Shown: positions 34,946 to 44,570, numbered from the stretch's first letter. The stretch is 45,846 nucleotides of DNA from Dehalococcoidia bacterium (GCA_009692665.1 SHYT01000011.1:1-45846); one strand, 5' to 3'. The notes: generated by a model from the letters alone, not told the origin. Numbers and translations are program-made.

Positions 34946-34974
34946 AGGCCGCCGCATCATCATTGTGGCGGCCT
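34946..34974. terminator. Intrinsic terminator of sufU
   Basis: An 8-bp GC-rich stem (34946-34953 with 34967-34974), extended inward by a G-T wobble and one more pair, is followed by TTTTCTTT. It separates sufU from the convergent MFS gene. Confidence 0.8.
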
Positions 34975-34987
34975 TTTCTTTGTGCGG

Positions 34988-36394
34988 TTACGACTGTCTC
35001 GGGCCACCGCTGTTCCGGCCCCGGTACGACGTGCCCGCTGTCACGGCCTGACTGAGCTTGAAATCGCGGACACTGGGCACGGCGATGACAAGGATGACGC
35101 CTATGCCCGCCGCTATGCCCGCCATGATGCGCGTGATCATCTGCGGGCCAACAATGTCTGACCCGATGCCTGCCACCAGGCCACCCAGAGGCATAAGGCC
35201 CATATTCATCATAAGCAAGCTAGTCACGCGGCCCCGCAGCTCATCAGGGATAGAGAGCTGGAGCAGCGTCTGGTTCGTCGTCATGTAAATCATTTCTGCA
35301 AAGCCCGCCAGGAACATGAACAGAGCGCCAATCCACAAGTTGGGGCTGTACGAGAAGGCGAACAAGCCTGCGCTGAACCCCATGAGTGCCACCAGCTGTA
35401 TGACGCCACGCCGCTCAAACCTTCCCAGCGATGCGGAGAACAACGCACCCAGCACACCGCCAACACCAACGGCGGACACCAGGATCCCCAGCGCGCTGGG
35501 GCCTGCATGGAATACGTCCTTGGCGTAAATAGGCGACAACGCGTTGAAAATGGGGATGAGGAGCAGAGGTGGAATGAACCCCATAAGGACGAATGTCCTG
35601 GTCACCTTCTGCCGCGTCACAAACCGGAAGCCCTCCGCAAAGTTCTGCGCCACTGAGCTGGTATTCCGTGCGTGCCGGCGCGGCGGAAAGTGGATGAAGT
35701 AGCGGGTGATTGTGGAGAGCAAATACGTGACACTCTGCCCAAAAAAGTTGCCGGACACGCCAATGGCCGCAATCAGAAAGCCGCCGGCGCCGGGGCCAAA
35801 CGCGCGGGTCACGCTGAACCCGGCCGTCGTCAACGCCACCGCGTTGGGCGCGTGCGATTTAGGCACAAGGTCAAACTGCACGGTGGAGCGCAGTGGCTGG
35901 TCAAACGCCTGGGCGACCCCAAACAGGAACATGAACGCAAAAAGGTGCCACAGCTCTACTATGTGGAAGTACAGCATGAACCCTAATGCAAGGCTGGCGA
36001 ACATCAGGAACACGCTTGTTGCCATCATGAGGCTCTTGCGGTCCAAGCGGTCAATGATGACGCCGGTGAACGGGCCCAGACCCAGCATGGCAACAGCACG
36101 CATGCCGTTGATGGCCCCAAGTGCGGCGCCGGAGCCCGTTAGGTCGTAGACCACCCAGCCAAGAGTCACCTGCTGCGTCCACTGCCCTAGGCTGGAGAAC
36201 ACTGTGCCTAACCAGAGCCAGCGAAAATCACGGATCTTTAGAGACTCAAATGTGCCGATTCTGCCGTTGTGATGGGGAATACTGCCCTGGTTCGCATCTG
36301 TGGAAGTGCTTATACCGATACGGGAAGGTCCAGGGGCATCGGTTGTTGTGGTGCCACGTCGGTCAGTAGTTGATGAATCGGATTCGTTCGCCAC
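34988..36394 (-). CDS. MFS transporter (MFS_3 / enterobactin exporter-like)
   Basis: A 468-residue membrane protein with about 12 transmembrane segments. The body starts FRWLWLGTVFSSLGQWTQQVTLGWVVYDLTGS, typical of the MFS_3 group, with the loop motif GVIIDRLDRKSL between TM2 and TM3 and the second-half equivalent ASLGRFERRGV. About 60 hydrophilic residues precede TM1. Substrate unknown; export of a small molecule is the usual role of the group. GTG at 36394 has AAGGGG upstream and is preferred over the frame start at 36481. Divergent from the FAD oxidase. Confidence 0.85.
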   Translation of the reverse strand: MANESDSSTTDRRGTTTTDAPGPSRIGISTSTDANQGSIPHHNGRIGTFESLKIRDFRWLWLGTVFSSLGQWTQQVTLGWVVYDLTGSGAALGAINGMRAVAMLGLGPFTGVIIDRLDRKSLMMATSVFLMFASLALGFMLYFHIVELWHLFAFMFLFGVAQAFDQPLRSTVQFDLVPKSHAPNAVALTTAGFSVTRAFGPGAGGFLIAAIGVSGNFFGQSVTYLLSTITRYFIHFPPRRHARNTSSVAQNFAEGFRFVTRQKVTRTFVLMGFIPPLLLIPIFNALSPIYAKDVFHAGPSALGILVSAVGVGGVLGALFSASLGRFERRGVIQLVALMGFSAGLFAFSYSPNLWIGALFMFLAGFAEMIYMTTNQTLLQLSIPDELRGRVTSLLMMNMGLMPLGGLVAGIGSDIVGPQMITRIMAGIAAGIGVILVIAVPSVRDFKLSQAVTAGTSYRGRNSGGPRQS

Positions 36395-36583
36395 GAGGAA
36401 CCCCTTAACGAATGCCGGAACCCGACATTCTCTTCGTCCAAAGAATTTTTCAATTGTACATTCAGCGTATTTCCTCATCAAACATGCGCTGCAACACAGG
36501 GCAAGATAGAGTGTGCGCCGCTGTCTGGGGGGTGCTACGATAGCCTCAAACTGCCCCAGTGGGATAGGATAGAGGGATAGATC

Positions 36584-37978
36584 ATGGCTGGCGCAAGCCT
36601 CCTAAAATCGCTCCAGGCATTGGTAGGCCCTTCGCGGGTCTCCACTGACCAGGACGAGCTTGCGTATCTGGGCGCGGACGCTGAGGGCCGGTTTCGCCAC
36701 ATGGCGGACAGCAATCGCTTAGGCAGGCCATTGGCGGTTGTCCGCCCGCGTTCTACAGAGGACGTCCAGCGCATCATGGAGCTCGCACAGAGAGCGGGCA
36801 TGCCCGTAGTGCCGCGCGGTGGAGGCACTGGAGTTTCTGGCGCTGGCGCCGCGGTTAAAGGCGGCATTGTTCTTGACCTGAAAGGCTTGAACGCGGCGCA
36901 GGTGGACGTCGGATCGAGGACTGTGCAGGCGGGTGCGGGCATGGTGCTGGAAGACTTACAGCGCCAGATCACCCCCAGCCGCCTGATCGTGGGGCACGAC
37001 CCGTGGAGCTTTCCCATTGCAACCGTGGGCGGCGCCATCTCGACGAACGGCGTCGGGTATATGGCGGCGAAGTACGGCCCGATGGGCGATCAGGTGCTTG
37101 GGCTGGAGGTCGTCTTGCCCAACGGCTCAGTCATCCAGACGAAGGGTATCCCCAAGGCGGCAGGGCCTGGCTTCACGCCGCTCTTCGTGGGGGCCGAGGG
37201 CACCATGGGCGTGATCACGAAGGCTGCATTGCAGCTATTTCCAGTGCCTGAAAAGCGCGTCATTCGCGCGTTCGGCTTCAAAGCGTTTGAGCCGGGGTTT
37301 GAGTCGGTGTTGGACATGTACCAGCATGGGCTCACACCTACGGTGATGGACTTTGCTGAGGAGCCATTCGAGTCTGATAGCGGAGACTTGGCGGCCACAC
37401 TCTACCTGGGCTTTGATGGGTTGAAGGAGGAAGTGGACGTGCTGGAAAGCAGGGGCCGCCAGTTCTGCGAGGTGCATGGTGGCCGTCTGCAGCCGCAGAA
37501 GCAAGCAGACCACTTCTGGCGGACGCGCCACCGCTCCGGCGAAAACTACAAGCGCGAAGTGCTCGGGAAACCGTTTGCAGAGCGGCGGCGCCGTGGGTGG
37601 CGGATGGAATACCTGCACGTTGCGATTCCGGCGTCGCGGGTGCTGGAGTACCAACGGTGGAGCGCGGAGTTGCTATCGCGCCGCAAGCTGCCAGTGCATG
37701 AATGGTCGCTGTGGGCGCGGCCGGAGCTATTCTCGTTCCTCATCGAAGATCCAGAGTCTGATACGGGAGTCCGGTCGGAGACGCTGCGGATTACCAGTGA
37801 CGAGCTACTCGAGCGGGCGCAGGACCTCGGTGGCTCTATGGAGTACTGCCACGGCGTTGGGCTTCGCTTGGGCCGCCTCATGTCCCGCGAGCTTGGCAGC
37901 ACTATGGGGCTGTACAAAGGCATTCGCGCAGCCATTGACTCCGCAGGCATCATGAACCCGGGCAAGCTGGGCCTCTAG
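36584..37978 (+). CDS. FAD-binding oxidoreductase (GlcD / D-lactate dehydrogenase-like)
   Basis: A 464-residue flavoprotein of the FAD_binding_4 family (glycolate oxidase GlcD, D-lactate dehydrogenase, alkyl-DHAP synthase). The FAD pyrophosphate loop VPRGGGTGVSGAGAAV lies near residue 77, followed by ATVGGAISTNGVGYMAAKYG and FVGAEGTMGVITKA, both conserved. The C-terminal cap domain ends SAGIMNPGKLGL, the usual family finish. The substrate, a 2-hydroxy acid in most relatives, is not identifiable. It stands alone with an own upstream region shared with the MFS gene. Confidence 0.9.
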   Translation: MAGASLLKSLQALVGPSRVSTDQDELAYLGADAEGRFRHMADSNRLGRPLAVVRPRSTEDVQRIMELAQRAGMPVVPRGGGTGVSGAGAAVKGGIVLDLKGLNAAQVDVGSRTVQAGAGMVLEDLQRQITPSRLIVGHDPWSFPIATVGGAISTNGVGYMAAKYGPMGDQVLGLEVVLPNGSVIQTKGIPKAAGPGFTPLFVGAEGTMGVITKAALQLFPVPEKRVIRAFGFKAFEPGFESVLDMYQHGLTPTVMDFAEEPFESDSGDLAATLYLGFDGLKEEVDVLESRGRQFCEVHGGRLQPQKQADHFWRTRHRSGENYKREVLGKPFAERRRRGWRMEYLHVAIPASRVLEYQRWSAELLSRRKLPVHEWSLWARPELFSFLIEDPESDTGVRSETLRITSDELLERAQDLGGSMEYCHGVGLRLGRLMSRELGSTMGLYKGIRAAIDSAGIMNPGKLGL

Positions 37979-38195
37979 CAGCCCAAAATCCTGCGCCATA
38001 CCACCTGCTCTCCAGACCGCATCAACCATGCCTCAGCAGGACACCATACGCTTGCGTGCTGTCTTACACGGCGGCATGCTAGTCGTAGAGGAGTGAACGG
38101 GAATGCAGTGGCAGTGGCGCATGTGGAGAGAGCAGCAGATCTAAAGTCAAAGACCACCAAAATAGCAGGGGAAACCCATCATTCAAAAATCATGG

Positions 38196-38253
38196 ACAAA
38201 TGTTGGTGAGTTGAGCCTCAAAAATTGGTGGCAGACTGGTACAAATGTTGGTG
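38196..38253 (+). repeat. Pair of 13-bp direct repeats in a gene-free stretch
   Basis: The sequence acaaatgttggtg occurs at 38196-38208 and again at 38241-38253, and the copies resemble each other for a few bases beyond. A partial third copy (attggtgg) lies between. The surrounding 37979-38273 has no gene and no terminator that I can recognise. Repeated sites of this sort can be the solitary end of an insertion sequence, but no transposase is present. Confidence 0.4.
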
Positions 38254-38273
38254 GATTGGGTCTTCTAGACTGT

Positions 38274-39167
38274 TTAGAACCGCACCGTCACTGGAGTACC
38301 CTTGCCCGCTTTGAGCGCCCTTGCGGCATTGCCGTTGGGCAGCGCAATTTCCAGCAGCCCCTGGCTGTCAAGCACTGCGGCCAGTCCCTTTGCCACTCCG
38401 TAGGTCGCGCTCATTCCCTGGATGGTTTTGCCCGCCAGCAAAATTGCCTGTACCTGTTTGCCGCGCAGATCTTTCGCATGGATATTGGTGAACAGATTGC
38501 CATAAGTGTCCACGTGCAGCACGTATCCTTGCAGCCCTTGCGGCACTGGCTTGGGCTTGGGAATGTGCAACGTGGTGACCCGTTGCATCGGCGTGCCGAG
38601 CGCTTCAGGCCGTACCCCAGATGCCAGGTGCGCGGCGATAGGACCAAAGATATCGCGGGCGTGGAAGGTGGTGCTTATCTCCGATCGCCAGTAGTGGGAC
38701 TCGTCCAGCACAAAAGCACGGAAGCCTTCCGGCGGTACAGAGACGAACGGCGCGAATAGTTTGGTCCTCGGCTGCTCCGCCATTAGATTTGGATACAAAA
38801 TGTGGGTAAAGAGCCCGTTGTCAGGCCCGACAAAGTAGTGGCCCTGGCCGGTGAGCAGCAACGGCTTCCGCTTGGTGCCAACACCCGGGTCCACCACGAC
38901 AAGATGAACGGTTCCTGGCGGGTAGGTGTTCCACGCGGTGCTCAGTAGGAACGCGCCGGTGTGAATGTCTTGCGGCGGAACTTGGTGTGTGAGGTCAACA
39001 ATGGTGGCATGTGGAGCAACGGCAAGTATGGCGCCTTTGACCGCGCCCACGTATGTGTCGCTCAGGCCAAAGTCGGTGAGGATGGTGATGATGCCGTTGG
39101 GCTTTGCGGGTGATACGGATCGCTTGGTTGGCACGCGTCCATCGCCTCGAAAGCGGATTCTCACCAA
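38274..39167 (-). CDS. SAM hydroxide adenosyltransferase (DUF62 / fluorinase superfamily)
   Basis: Hydrolyses S-adenosylmethionine to adenosine and methionine in characterised relatives. The 297-residue protein has GIITILTDFGLSDTYVGAVKG and ATIVDLTHQVPPQDI near the start, then GTVHLVVVDPGVG and YFVGPDNGLFTHI, which define the family, and the C-terminal barrel domain with HVDTYGNLFTNI. The fluorinase-specific loop is not obvious, so a halogenase role is not supported. The start may be TTG at 39167 or GTG at 39134 (GAGG nine bases upstream). It lies behind secG on the same strand. Confidence 0.9.
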   Translation of the reverse strand: MVRIRFRGDGRVPTKRSVSPAKPNGIITILTDFGLSDTYVGAVKGAILAVAPHATIVDLTHQVPPQDIHTGAFLLSTAWNTYPPGTVHLVVVDPGVGTKRKPLLLTGQGHYFVGPDNGLFTHILYPNLMAEQPRTKLFAPFVSVPPEGFRAFVLDESHYWRSEISTTFHARDIFGPIAAHLASGVRPEALGTPMQRVTTLHIPKPKPVPQGLQGYVLHVDTYGNLFTNIHAKDLRGKQVQAILLAGKTIQGMSATYGVAKGLAAVLDSQGLLEIALPNGNAARALKAGKGTPVTVRF

Positions 39168-39221
39168 TTGTCGCAGACGTGGGGGAATTCTCTACCGCAG
39201 AAACTCACCCCCTACAGATGT

Positions 39222-39251
39222 GATAAGAGGAGGCTTTGCCCTCCCCTTATC
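39222..39251 (-). other. Hairpin between secG and the DUF62 gene
   Basis: On the - strand, GATAAG-G-GGAGG pairs with CCTCC-T-CTTATC around a 6-base loop, giving 12 pairs including one G-T. There is no T-run, so it may moderate read-through or mRNA stability rather than terminate. Confidence 0.4.
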
Positions 39252-39280
39252 ATCCAGTTTGTTGCGGTGGAGTTATGCGG

Positions 39281-39496
39281 TTACGACAGGCGGGCAGTGA
39301 GGAGCGCCACGCCCAGGAATAGGACGATAAGCCCGATAGTAATTCGAAAGAGCAGCAGATCCAGGCCGCGGCGCACGCGCATGTTGGACTCGGCCGCGCC
39401 GAACAGGCCGCTGCCTTCGCCGCGCACCTGCATGAGAATGATCCCTATGAGGAAGATGGCGATCATAATCTGGCTGATATGGAGGGAAGTGACCAT
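39281..39496 (-). CDS. secG: Preprotein translocase subunit SecG
   Basis: A 71-residue protein with two hydrophobic segments (ISQIMIAIFLIGIILMQVRG and FRITIGLIVLFLGVALLTA) and the conserved loop GEGSGLFGAAESN-x-R-x-RRG between them, the SecG signature. It is the non-essential small subunit of SecYEG. It sits 54 bases after gatB and ahead of the DUF62 gene. Confidence 0.93.
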   Translation of the reverse strand: MVTSLHISQIMIAIFLIGIILMQVRGEGSGLFGAAESNMRVRRGLDLLLFRITIGLIVLFLGVALLTARLS

Positions 39497-39550
39497 ATAC
39501 GCGATGCCTCGTTTCGATACACTGTTTGGGAAGACCGATTTAGGGTAACA

Positions 39551-41020
39551 CTACCCCTTCAAGGACTCAAGTTTTCCCTTGAGCAGCCCGTTTACTAGGC
39601 CAGGGTTTGCTTTGCCCTTGCTGAGCTTCATGACCTGGCCCACCAGGAATTTCATCGCGGTGTCTTTGCCAGCCTTGTAATCAGCGACCGCCTGCGGGTT
39701 CCCGGCGATGGCGTCGTCAATAATGGTTTTGAGCGTGGAGGTATCGCTCACTTGGGCCAGGCCCTTCTCCTGGACGATGGCCGTTGGCTCTTTGCCGGTG
39801 GTGAACACCTCGTCAAAGACCGCCTTGGCCTGCGTGGAGCTGATAGTGCCCGCGTCCACAAGCTCGATCATCTGGTTGATGCCGGTGGACCACGTCTTCA
39901 GAGTAGCCTCCGGATAATCGTCAACTTCTTTCTGCGCGGCAGCGAGCAGGCGAGATAGCTCGCTGATAATCCAGTTGCTGACTGCCTTGGCACGGCCCTT
40001 GTTGCCGCCCACGGTGCGCTCGAAGAACTGCGCCATGGCGCGCGTGGCAGTAAGCTGGCGGGCGTCGTAGGCGGGCAAAGCGTACTGCGCCATGAACCGC
40101 TCGCGAAGGGCGTCAGGCAATTCCGGCAGCGCCTTACGCAAGGTGTTCACCTGCTCGCGAGAGATGACCAGCGGCGGCAGGTCGGGTTCGGGGAAGTAGC
40201 GGTAATCACTTGCGACCTCTTTGGAGCGCTGCGAGACGGTGAGGCCGCGCTCCTCCACCCACCCGCGGGTCTCTTGTATGATGCGGCCGCCCTGCTCTAG
40301 CACCTTGATCTGGCGCTCCACCTCAAACTGAATGGCGCGGGCTACCGACCGGGTGCTGTTCATGTTCTTTACTTCCACTTTGGCCCCCAGCGTAGTGGAG
40401 CCTTTGGGGCGAATGCTCACGTTGGCGTCGCACCGGAAGGAGCCCTTCTCCATATCTGCGGTGGACACGCCGATGAAGCGGAGAATGGACTGGAGCTTCG
40501 TCAGGTACTGGCGCGCCTCTTCCGGCGACCGCATGTCCGGCTCGCTCACGGTCTCCATCAGCGGGACACTCGAGCGATTGACGTCTATGAGCGAGTAGGA
40601 CTCGCCCGTGGGCTCATGGATGTGCATCATCTTGGCAACGTCCTCTTCCAAGTGGATGCGCGTGATTCCCACGCGCTTCGTGTGGCCTTCAACCTCAAGG
40701 TCCATCCACCCGTTCTTTGCGATGGGCATGGGGAACTGCGATATCTGGTAGCCCTTCATAAGGTCCGGGTACGGATAGTTCTTGCGGTCAAAAAATGTGT
40801 GTTCATTGATTTCGCAGTTCACGGCGAGGCCCGTCATGATGACGTATTCGACGGCGCGCCTGTTGATGACGGGCAGCGTGCCGGGCATCCCCAGGCAGAC
40901 CGGGCACACGCGGGTGTTTGGCGGCGCGTCTTGGTAATCGGCAGGGCAGGCGCAGAACATCTTGGACTGCGTCAAAAGCTGCGCGTGCACCTCAAGCCCA
41001 ATAACCGTTTCCCATTCCAT
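39551..41020 (-). CDS. gatB: Aspartyl/glutamyl-tRNA(Asn/Gln) amidotransferase subunit B
   Basis: Catalyses ATP-dependent conversion of Glu-tRNA-Gln and Asp-tRNA-Asn to the amidated forms with GatA and GatC. The 489-residue protein begins [15 protein letters not shown], has the zinc site CACPAD and CPVCLGMPG, then the synthetase-like core ([49 protein letters not shown]) and the C-terminal YqeY-like tail ending [13 protein letters not shown]. The ATG at 41020 has AGGAG eight bases upstream; GTG at 41029 is too close to it. gatA and gatC are not adjacent. Confidence 0.96.
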   Translation of the reverse strand: MEWETVIGLEVHAQLLTQSKMFCACPADYQDAPPNTRVCPVCLGMPGTLPVINRRAVEYVIMTGLAVNCEINEHTFFDRKNYPYPDLMKGYQISQFPMPIAKNGWMDLEVEGHTKRVGITRIHLEEDVAKMMHIHEPTGESYSLIDVNRSSVPLMETVSEPDMRSPEEARQYLTKLQSILRFIGVSTADMEKGSFRCDANVSIRPKGSTTLGAKVEVKNMNSTRSVARAIQFEVERQIKVLEQGGRIIQETRGWVEERGLTVSQRSKEVASDYRYFPEPDLPPLVISREQVNTLRKALPELPDALRERFMAQYALPAYDARQLTATRAMAQFFERTVGGNKGRAKAVSNWIISELSRLLAAAQKEVDDYPEATLKTWSTGINQMIELVDAGTISSTQAKAVFDEVFTTGKEPTAIVQEKGLAQVSDTSTLKTIIDDAIAGNPQAVADYKAGKDTAMKFLVGQVMKLSKGKANPGLVNGLLKGKLESLKG

Positions 41021-41114
41021 GGAAGGCACTCCTGCATAACGCTGTAGGCCGCTGCCGCGATGTTGTGCGATGGAACAGTATAACGCGCGAGGTTTGAGCG
41101 GGACAAGACTGGTG

Positions 41115-41549
41115 TCATGCCCGCGGGGTGCGCTCTATCTGGTCAAGATGCTCGCGCCTGTGGTTGGAGCGGCGGAGGAGCCAGTCATCGCCACGGGCTT
41201 TGATTGAATCGGCAGTCTCAGGGCTGAGGGCCTCGACGGCTACGTTGACCGTGTGCGCCGCCGATAGCGCAAGGTTTGCGGCTTGCAGCAGGTTTAGAGC
41301 CTGCCATTCCTCCAGGAGGGAGGAGTTGAGTAGGTCATCTTCCATCTTGTCGGGCAGAGTGCCCTGTTTGTTCCAGCGTTGGAGAAGAAGGGTTGCTCTG
41401 CGGTCCCAAAAGGCCATGTGCGCCAAGGCGACGGTGACCGTCCAGCCACCACCCATGTCACGTCGGCCATCAGTCAACTGGGTGGCGAGCGCCTGTAGCC
41501 GCCGCAGTTGTGCAGCGTTATCAGCCAAAATGGCGGGGTCGATTGGCAT
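41115..41549 (-). CDS. DinB-like / maleylpyruvate isomerase N-terminal-type protein
   Basis: A 144-residue all-helical protein. The segment [28 protein letters not shown] and the C-terminal [12 protein letters not shown] contain the histidines that in the DinB/MDMPI fold bind a metal ion (His in ALAHMAFWD; His in [10 protein letters not shown]). Members include thiol-dependent S-transferases, but many have no known role. The start at 41549 has GGAGAACGG ahead; the longer frame to 41618 is less likely. It is 94 bases upstream of gatB on the same strand. Confidence 0.72.
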   Translation of the reverse strand: MPIDPAILADNAAQLRRLQALATQLTDGRRDMGGGWTVTVALAHMAFWDRRATLLLQRWNKQGTLPDKMEDDLLNSSLLEEWQALNLLQAANLALSAAHTVNVAVEALSPETADSIKARGDDWLLRRSNHRREHLDQIERTPRA

Positions 41550-41720
41550 AGGCCGTTCTCCACTTGATTGCTTAGCCGATGGTATGTACCAGTATATGCA
41601 TCGCAACAAGGGACGCAAACATCGACCGCGCGGTTTCCACGCCGCCCAACCGCGCTACAATAGGTGGGTTGTTTGATACCGCTGCTATGCGGTGCATGAA
41701 TGCATTGAGGGAGGGACCAG

Positions 41721-43142
41721 ATGACCACGAACAAGCCGAACACGCGTGTCGAAAAAGACTCCATGGGCCCAATGGATGTGCCTGCGGAGGCGTACTACGG
41801 CGCATCTACCCAGCGGGCCGCGCTGAACTTTCCCATTAGCACAGAGCGCTTCTCGCGGCGGTTCATTCGCGCGCTGGCGCTCATCAAGCTGACGGCGGCG
41901 CAGGTGAACTCCGATATGGGGCTGCTCGACAAGAAGATTGCGGACGCTATCATCCGCGCGTCGCAGGAAATGGCTGACGGCAAGTTCGACAAGGAGTTCG
42001 TGGTCGACATTTACCAGACCGGCTCCGGCACGTCCACGAACATGAACGCAAATGAGGTCATCGCGAACCGCGCCGCCGAGCATTTGGGCGGGCAACGCGG
42101 CTCACGCGCGGTGCACCCCAATGACCACGTCAACATGGGCCAGTCCTCCAATGATGTGATTCCCACGGCCATTCAGCTGGCCGCAGCCATGGCCATTAAG
42201 GAAGACCTGTCGCCCGCCATGGACGAGCTGCGCAAGGCGCTGCAAGCGAAGTCGCAGGAATTCTGGCCCATCATCAAGACGGGCCGCACGCACTTGCAGG
42301 ACGCGACGCCCATTCGGCTGGGACAGGAGTTCCTGGGCTACGCCGGGCAGGCAGAGCGTGCAGTGCGCCGACTGAAGCACGCGCAGGAAGAATTGTCCGA
42401 GGTGCCATTGGGCGGCACAGCCGTTGGCACTGGCATCAACACGCACCCGCAATTCCCGCAAAAGGTTTGCGCGCGGCTATCAGAGGTCACCGGCATCAGC
42501 GTGCGCGAGACAGACAACCACTTCCAGGCGCAGAACTCGCTTGATGCGCTGGTTGAGGCAAGCGGCGTGCTGCGGACAATCTCGGTGAGCCTCTACAAGA
42601 TTGCCAACGACATCCGCTGGCTTGGTACCGGGCCGCGCGCGGGCATCGGCGAAATCGTGATTCCAGAGGTGCAGCCAGGCAGTTCTATTATGCCGGGCAA
42701 AGTGAACCCAGTCATCCCGGAGTCGGTGCTACAAGCGGTGGCGCAAGTGCAGGGGAACGACTTGGCGGTGTTGCAGGCGGGCCACGGTGGCGTGTTTGAG
42801 TTGAATATGATGATGCCGGTGGCGGCGCACAACCTGTTGGGCAGTATCACGCTGCTGGCAAGCGTGACGCGGAACTTCACCCGCCAGTGCGTGGTAGGCC
42901 TAAAGGCGACAGACCAGGGGCCGAAGATGCTGGAAGCGGGCCTAATGCTGACCACCGCGCTGGTGCCTGCCATCGGCTACGACGCGGCGGCGGCCATTGC
43001 GAAGAAGGCGCACGCTACTGGCAAGACCATCCGCGAGGTCGCCAAGACTGACACGAAGCTCACGGACAAGGAATTGAACGAAATCCTCGACCCGTCCAAG
43101 ATGGTCCAGCCTGGCCTCGGCGGCGGCCCCGCTGGTGGGTAA
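41721..43142 (+). CDS. fumC: Fumarate hydratase, class II
   Basis: Interconverts fumarate and L-malate in the TCA cycle without an Fe-S cluster. The 473-residue protein starts with RVEKDSMGPMDVPAEAYYGA and has QTGSGTSTNMNANEV, HVNMGQSSNDVIPTA, KTGRTHLQDATP with the catalytic His, and the flexible loop GSSIMPGKVNPVIPE with the catalytic Ser. The motif order distinguishes FumC from aspartase and argininosuccinate lyase; aspartase is the closest alternative, but the opening and the loop fit fumarase. It is a single gene followed by a terminator. Confidence 0.94.
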   Translation: MTTNKPNTRVEKDSMGPMDVPAEAYYGASTQRAALNFPISTERFSRRFIRALALIKLTAAQVNSDMGLLDKKIADAIIRASQEMADGKFDKEFVVDIYQTGSGTSTNMNANEVIANRAAEHLGGQRGSRAVHPNDHVNMGQSSNDVIPTAIQLAAAMAIKEDLSPAMDELRKALQAKSQEFWPIIKTGRTHLQDATPIRLGQEFLGYAGQAERAVRRLKHAQEELSEVPLGGTAVGTGINTHPQFPQKVCARLSEVTGISVRETDNHFQAQNSLDALVEASGVLRTISVSLYKIANDIRWLGTGPRAGIGEIVIPEVQPGSSIMPGKVNPVIPESVLQAVAQVQGNDLAVLQAGHGGVFELNMMMPVAAHNLLGSITLLASVTRNFTRQCVVGLKATDQGPKMLEAGLMLTTALVPAIGYDAAAAIAKKAHATGKTIREVAKTDTKLTDKELNEILDPSKMVQPGLGGGPAGG

Positions 43143-43177
43143 AGGTGCCTTTTACCCACGCCGGTAGGGTATTGATA

Positions 43178-43206
43178 AGGGCCTCCTTCCACGGGAAGGA
43201 GGCCCT
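43178..43206. terminator. Intrinsic terminator
   Basis: A perfect 13-bp stem (arms 43178-43190 and 43194-43206) with a 3-base loop, followed by ATGTTTCTT. It ends fumC and may also act on the convergent small gene. Confidence 0.78.
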
Positions 43207-43263
43207 ATGTTTCTTATTGCCAGTGTCAGGCGGCGCGGTGCTGAAGCCTAACGGCCGAATGCG

Positions 43264-43518
43264 CTACTCAATCGCTACTGGTTCTTCCTCCGCCATATCG
43301 CAGAGCGCGAGGAGGTGATAGCCCAAGTAGCACTGGCCGTACTGGAGGACTTGGATTCGCTCGCCGTCCCGCAGCAGGCGGATGATGCGCTTTGGGACAA
43401 GCTGGTTGTCCTCTAGGTACGCTCGAATGATCTGGTCGTTCGAGTGCGGATGTTCCTCGCTGAAGTAGAACGAGTAGCGGGCCATGGTCAGGCCGGTGAC
43501 TACGTACTCAACTTTCAT
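43264..43518 (-). CDS. Small hypothetical protein
   Basis: An 84-residue protein that I do not recognise, starting MKVEYVVTGLTMARYSFYFS. The rest is mixed alpha/beta in character (SNDQIIRAYLEDNQLVPKRI, GERIQVLQYGQCYLGYHLLA) with an acidic end. No signal peptide. The start at 43518 is the first ATG; a TTG at 43548 would add ten residues. It is the last of three genes transcribed from the TlpA-like gene. Confidence 0.6.
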   Translation of the reverse strand: MKVEYVVTGLTMARYSFYFSEEHPHSNDQIIRAYLEDNQLVPKRIIRLLRDGERIQVLQYGQCYLGYHLLALCDMAEEEPVAIE

Positions 43519-43572
43519 CGTGCAGACACCCCACTCTATCTGCGGCAAGCGTAAATTTCGCGGGGTACTCTG

Positions 43573-43923
43573 TCAAGAAGATTTCCGCACCCCGAACGTT
43601 TCACCCCTGCACTCCGGGCAGGGGCATTGCTTGCGCAGCACCTCAAACGGGTAGAGTCCCGTCGAGTGAAAGTCACTCCAGAGGAACTGGATGGCGTAGT
43701 TGCCCACTTGCATGTGGTCGAGCGCCTGCACGTCAACCCCGATGCGGCTCTCGTCGATGGTGCTGTAGCGCGGCCACTCGCCTACACATTCAGCGCACTG
43801 GCAGCGCAGCCGCAAGTAGCGGTGCGGGTAAATACTGCTGTGGCCATCGTCCCAGGTGATAGAGATGCCCTCTGCGGAGAGCACCACGTGCTTGGCCATC
43901 GGCTTCTTGGCTTTCGATGTCAT
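43573..43923 (-). CDS. DUF971 domain protein (GBBH-like N-terminal domain)
   Basis: A 116-residue DUF971 protein: EGISITWDDGHSSIYPHRYLRLRCQCAEC, then YAIQFLWSDFHSTGLYPFEVLR, matching the domain seen at the N-terminus of gamma-butyrobetaine hydroxylase and at the ends of some Mrp/ApbC proteins. The Cys residues (CQCAEC, CPCPEC) and histidine give a likely zinc site. The stand-alone form has no established role. Its start overlaps the TlpA-like gene's end by four bases (ATGA), so the two are translationally coupled. Confidence 0.88.
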   Translation of the reverse strand: MTSKAKKPMAKHVVLSAEGISITWDDGHSSIYPHRYLRLRCQCAECVGEWPRYSTIDESRIGVDVQALDHMQVGNYAIQFLWSDFHSTGLYPFEVLRKQCPCPECRGETFGVRKSS

Positions 43924-44570
43924 GGATTCCTCTTGACTAACGTGTCGATAAAGAAGTTGAGTGCGCCTTCGGTGGTTGCGCCGGCGAAGCGTTTGAGGAT
44001 AATGCCGTTTGCGTCAATGATAATGGTCGTCGGCATGGCGGCAATCTGGTAGGTGAAGCCGATTTGGTTGTCCGCATCCAGTCCCACGGGGTAGGTAATA
44101 CCGCGTTTCGAGGCCACATCGCGAGCGTCTTTCTCCGTATCCTGTACGGCCACGCCCACAAACGCAATCGGGTCTTTGTACTTTTGATAGGAGCGTTCCA
44201 GCGCAGGCATCTCCTCGCGACAAGGGCCGCACCAGGAGGCCCAGAAGTTGAGGACTGCGGGCTTGCCTCGCAGCGAGTCCAGGTTGAACGCGGAGCCGTC
44301 AAACATGGTCATCTTTAAGTTGGGCGCAGCCTTGCCGGAGTACTGCGGGATAGTAATAGGCTCAGAGCGCTTGAGTGGTAGTGGGGCGCCAACGCTGGCG
44401 CCGCCATCGCCGCTGGCTGCTGGGGCAGTAGAGGCCACCGGCTGCGACGGCGCGGGAGCTGCGCTTGGGGTGGCGACGGGCGCCGCCTGGTTCGCAGGCG
44501 CAGGGCTAGCACACGCGGTTGCGACGATAGCAAGCACAGCAATGCAGGCACCCAGAAAGAGTTGGCGCAT
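43920..44570 (-). CDS. TlpA/ResA-like thioredoxin-fold lipoprotein
   Basis: Extracytoplasmic thiol-disulfide reductase-like protein, 216 residues. The signal peptide ends in lipobox ATAC (Cys20), followed by a Pro/Ala/Ser-rich linker to about residue 65. The thioredoxin domain has FWASWCGPCREEMP (Cys114, Cys117), then VGVAVQDTEKDARD and the cis-proline region IAAMPTTIIID. Relatives serve cytochrome c maturation or reduce other surface thiols; no such genes are nearby. ATG at 44570 with AGGATG upstream is preferred; the longer frame to 44867 crosses into the divergent dehydrogenase. Confidence 0.9.
   Translation of the reverse strand: MRQLFLGACIAVLAIVATACASPAPANQAAPVATPSAAPAPSQPVASTAPAASGDGGASVGAPLPLKRSEPITIPQYSGKAAPNLKMTMFDGSAFNLDSLRGKPAVLNFWASWCGPCREEMPALERSYQKYKDPIAFVGVAVQDTEKDARDVASKRGITYPVGLDADNQIGFTYQIAAMPTTIIIDANGIILKRFAGATTEGALNFFIDTLVKRNP

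Noticed and set aside
38274-39167. Fluorinase or chlorinase
   Set aside because: The protein belongs to the same superfamily, but a halogenase-specific loop is not evident; SAM hydrolysis is the default for this family.
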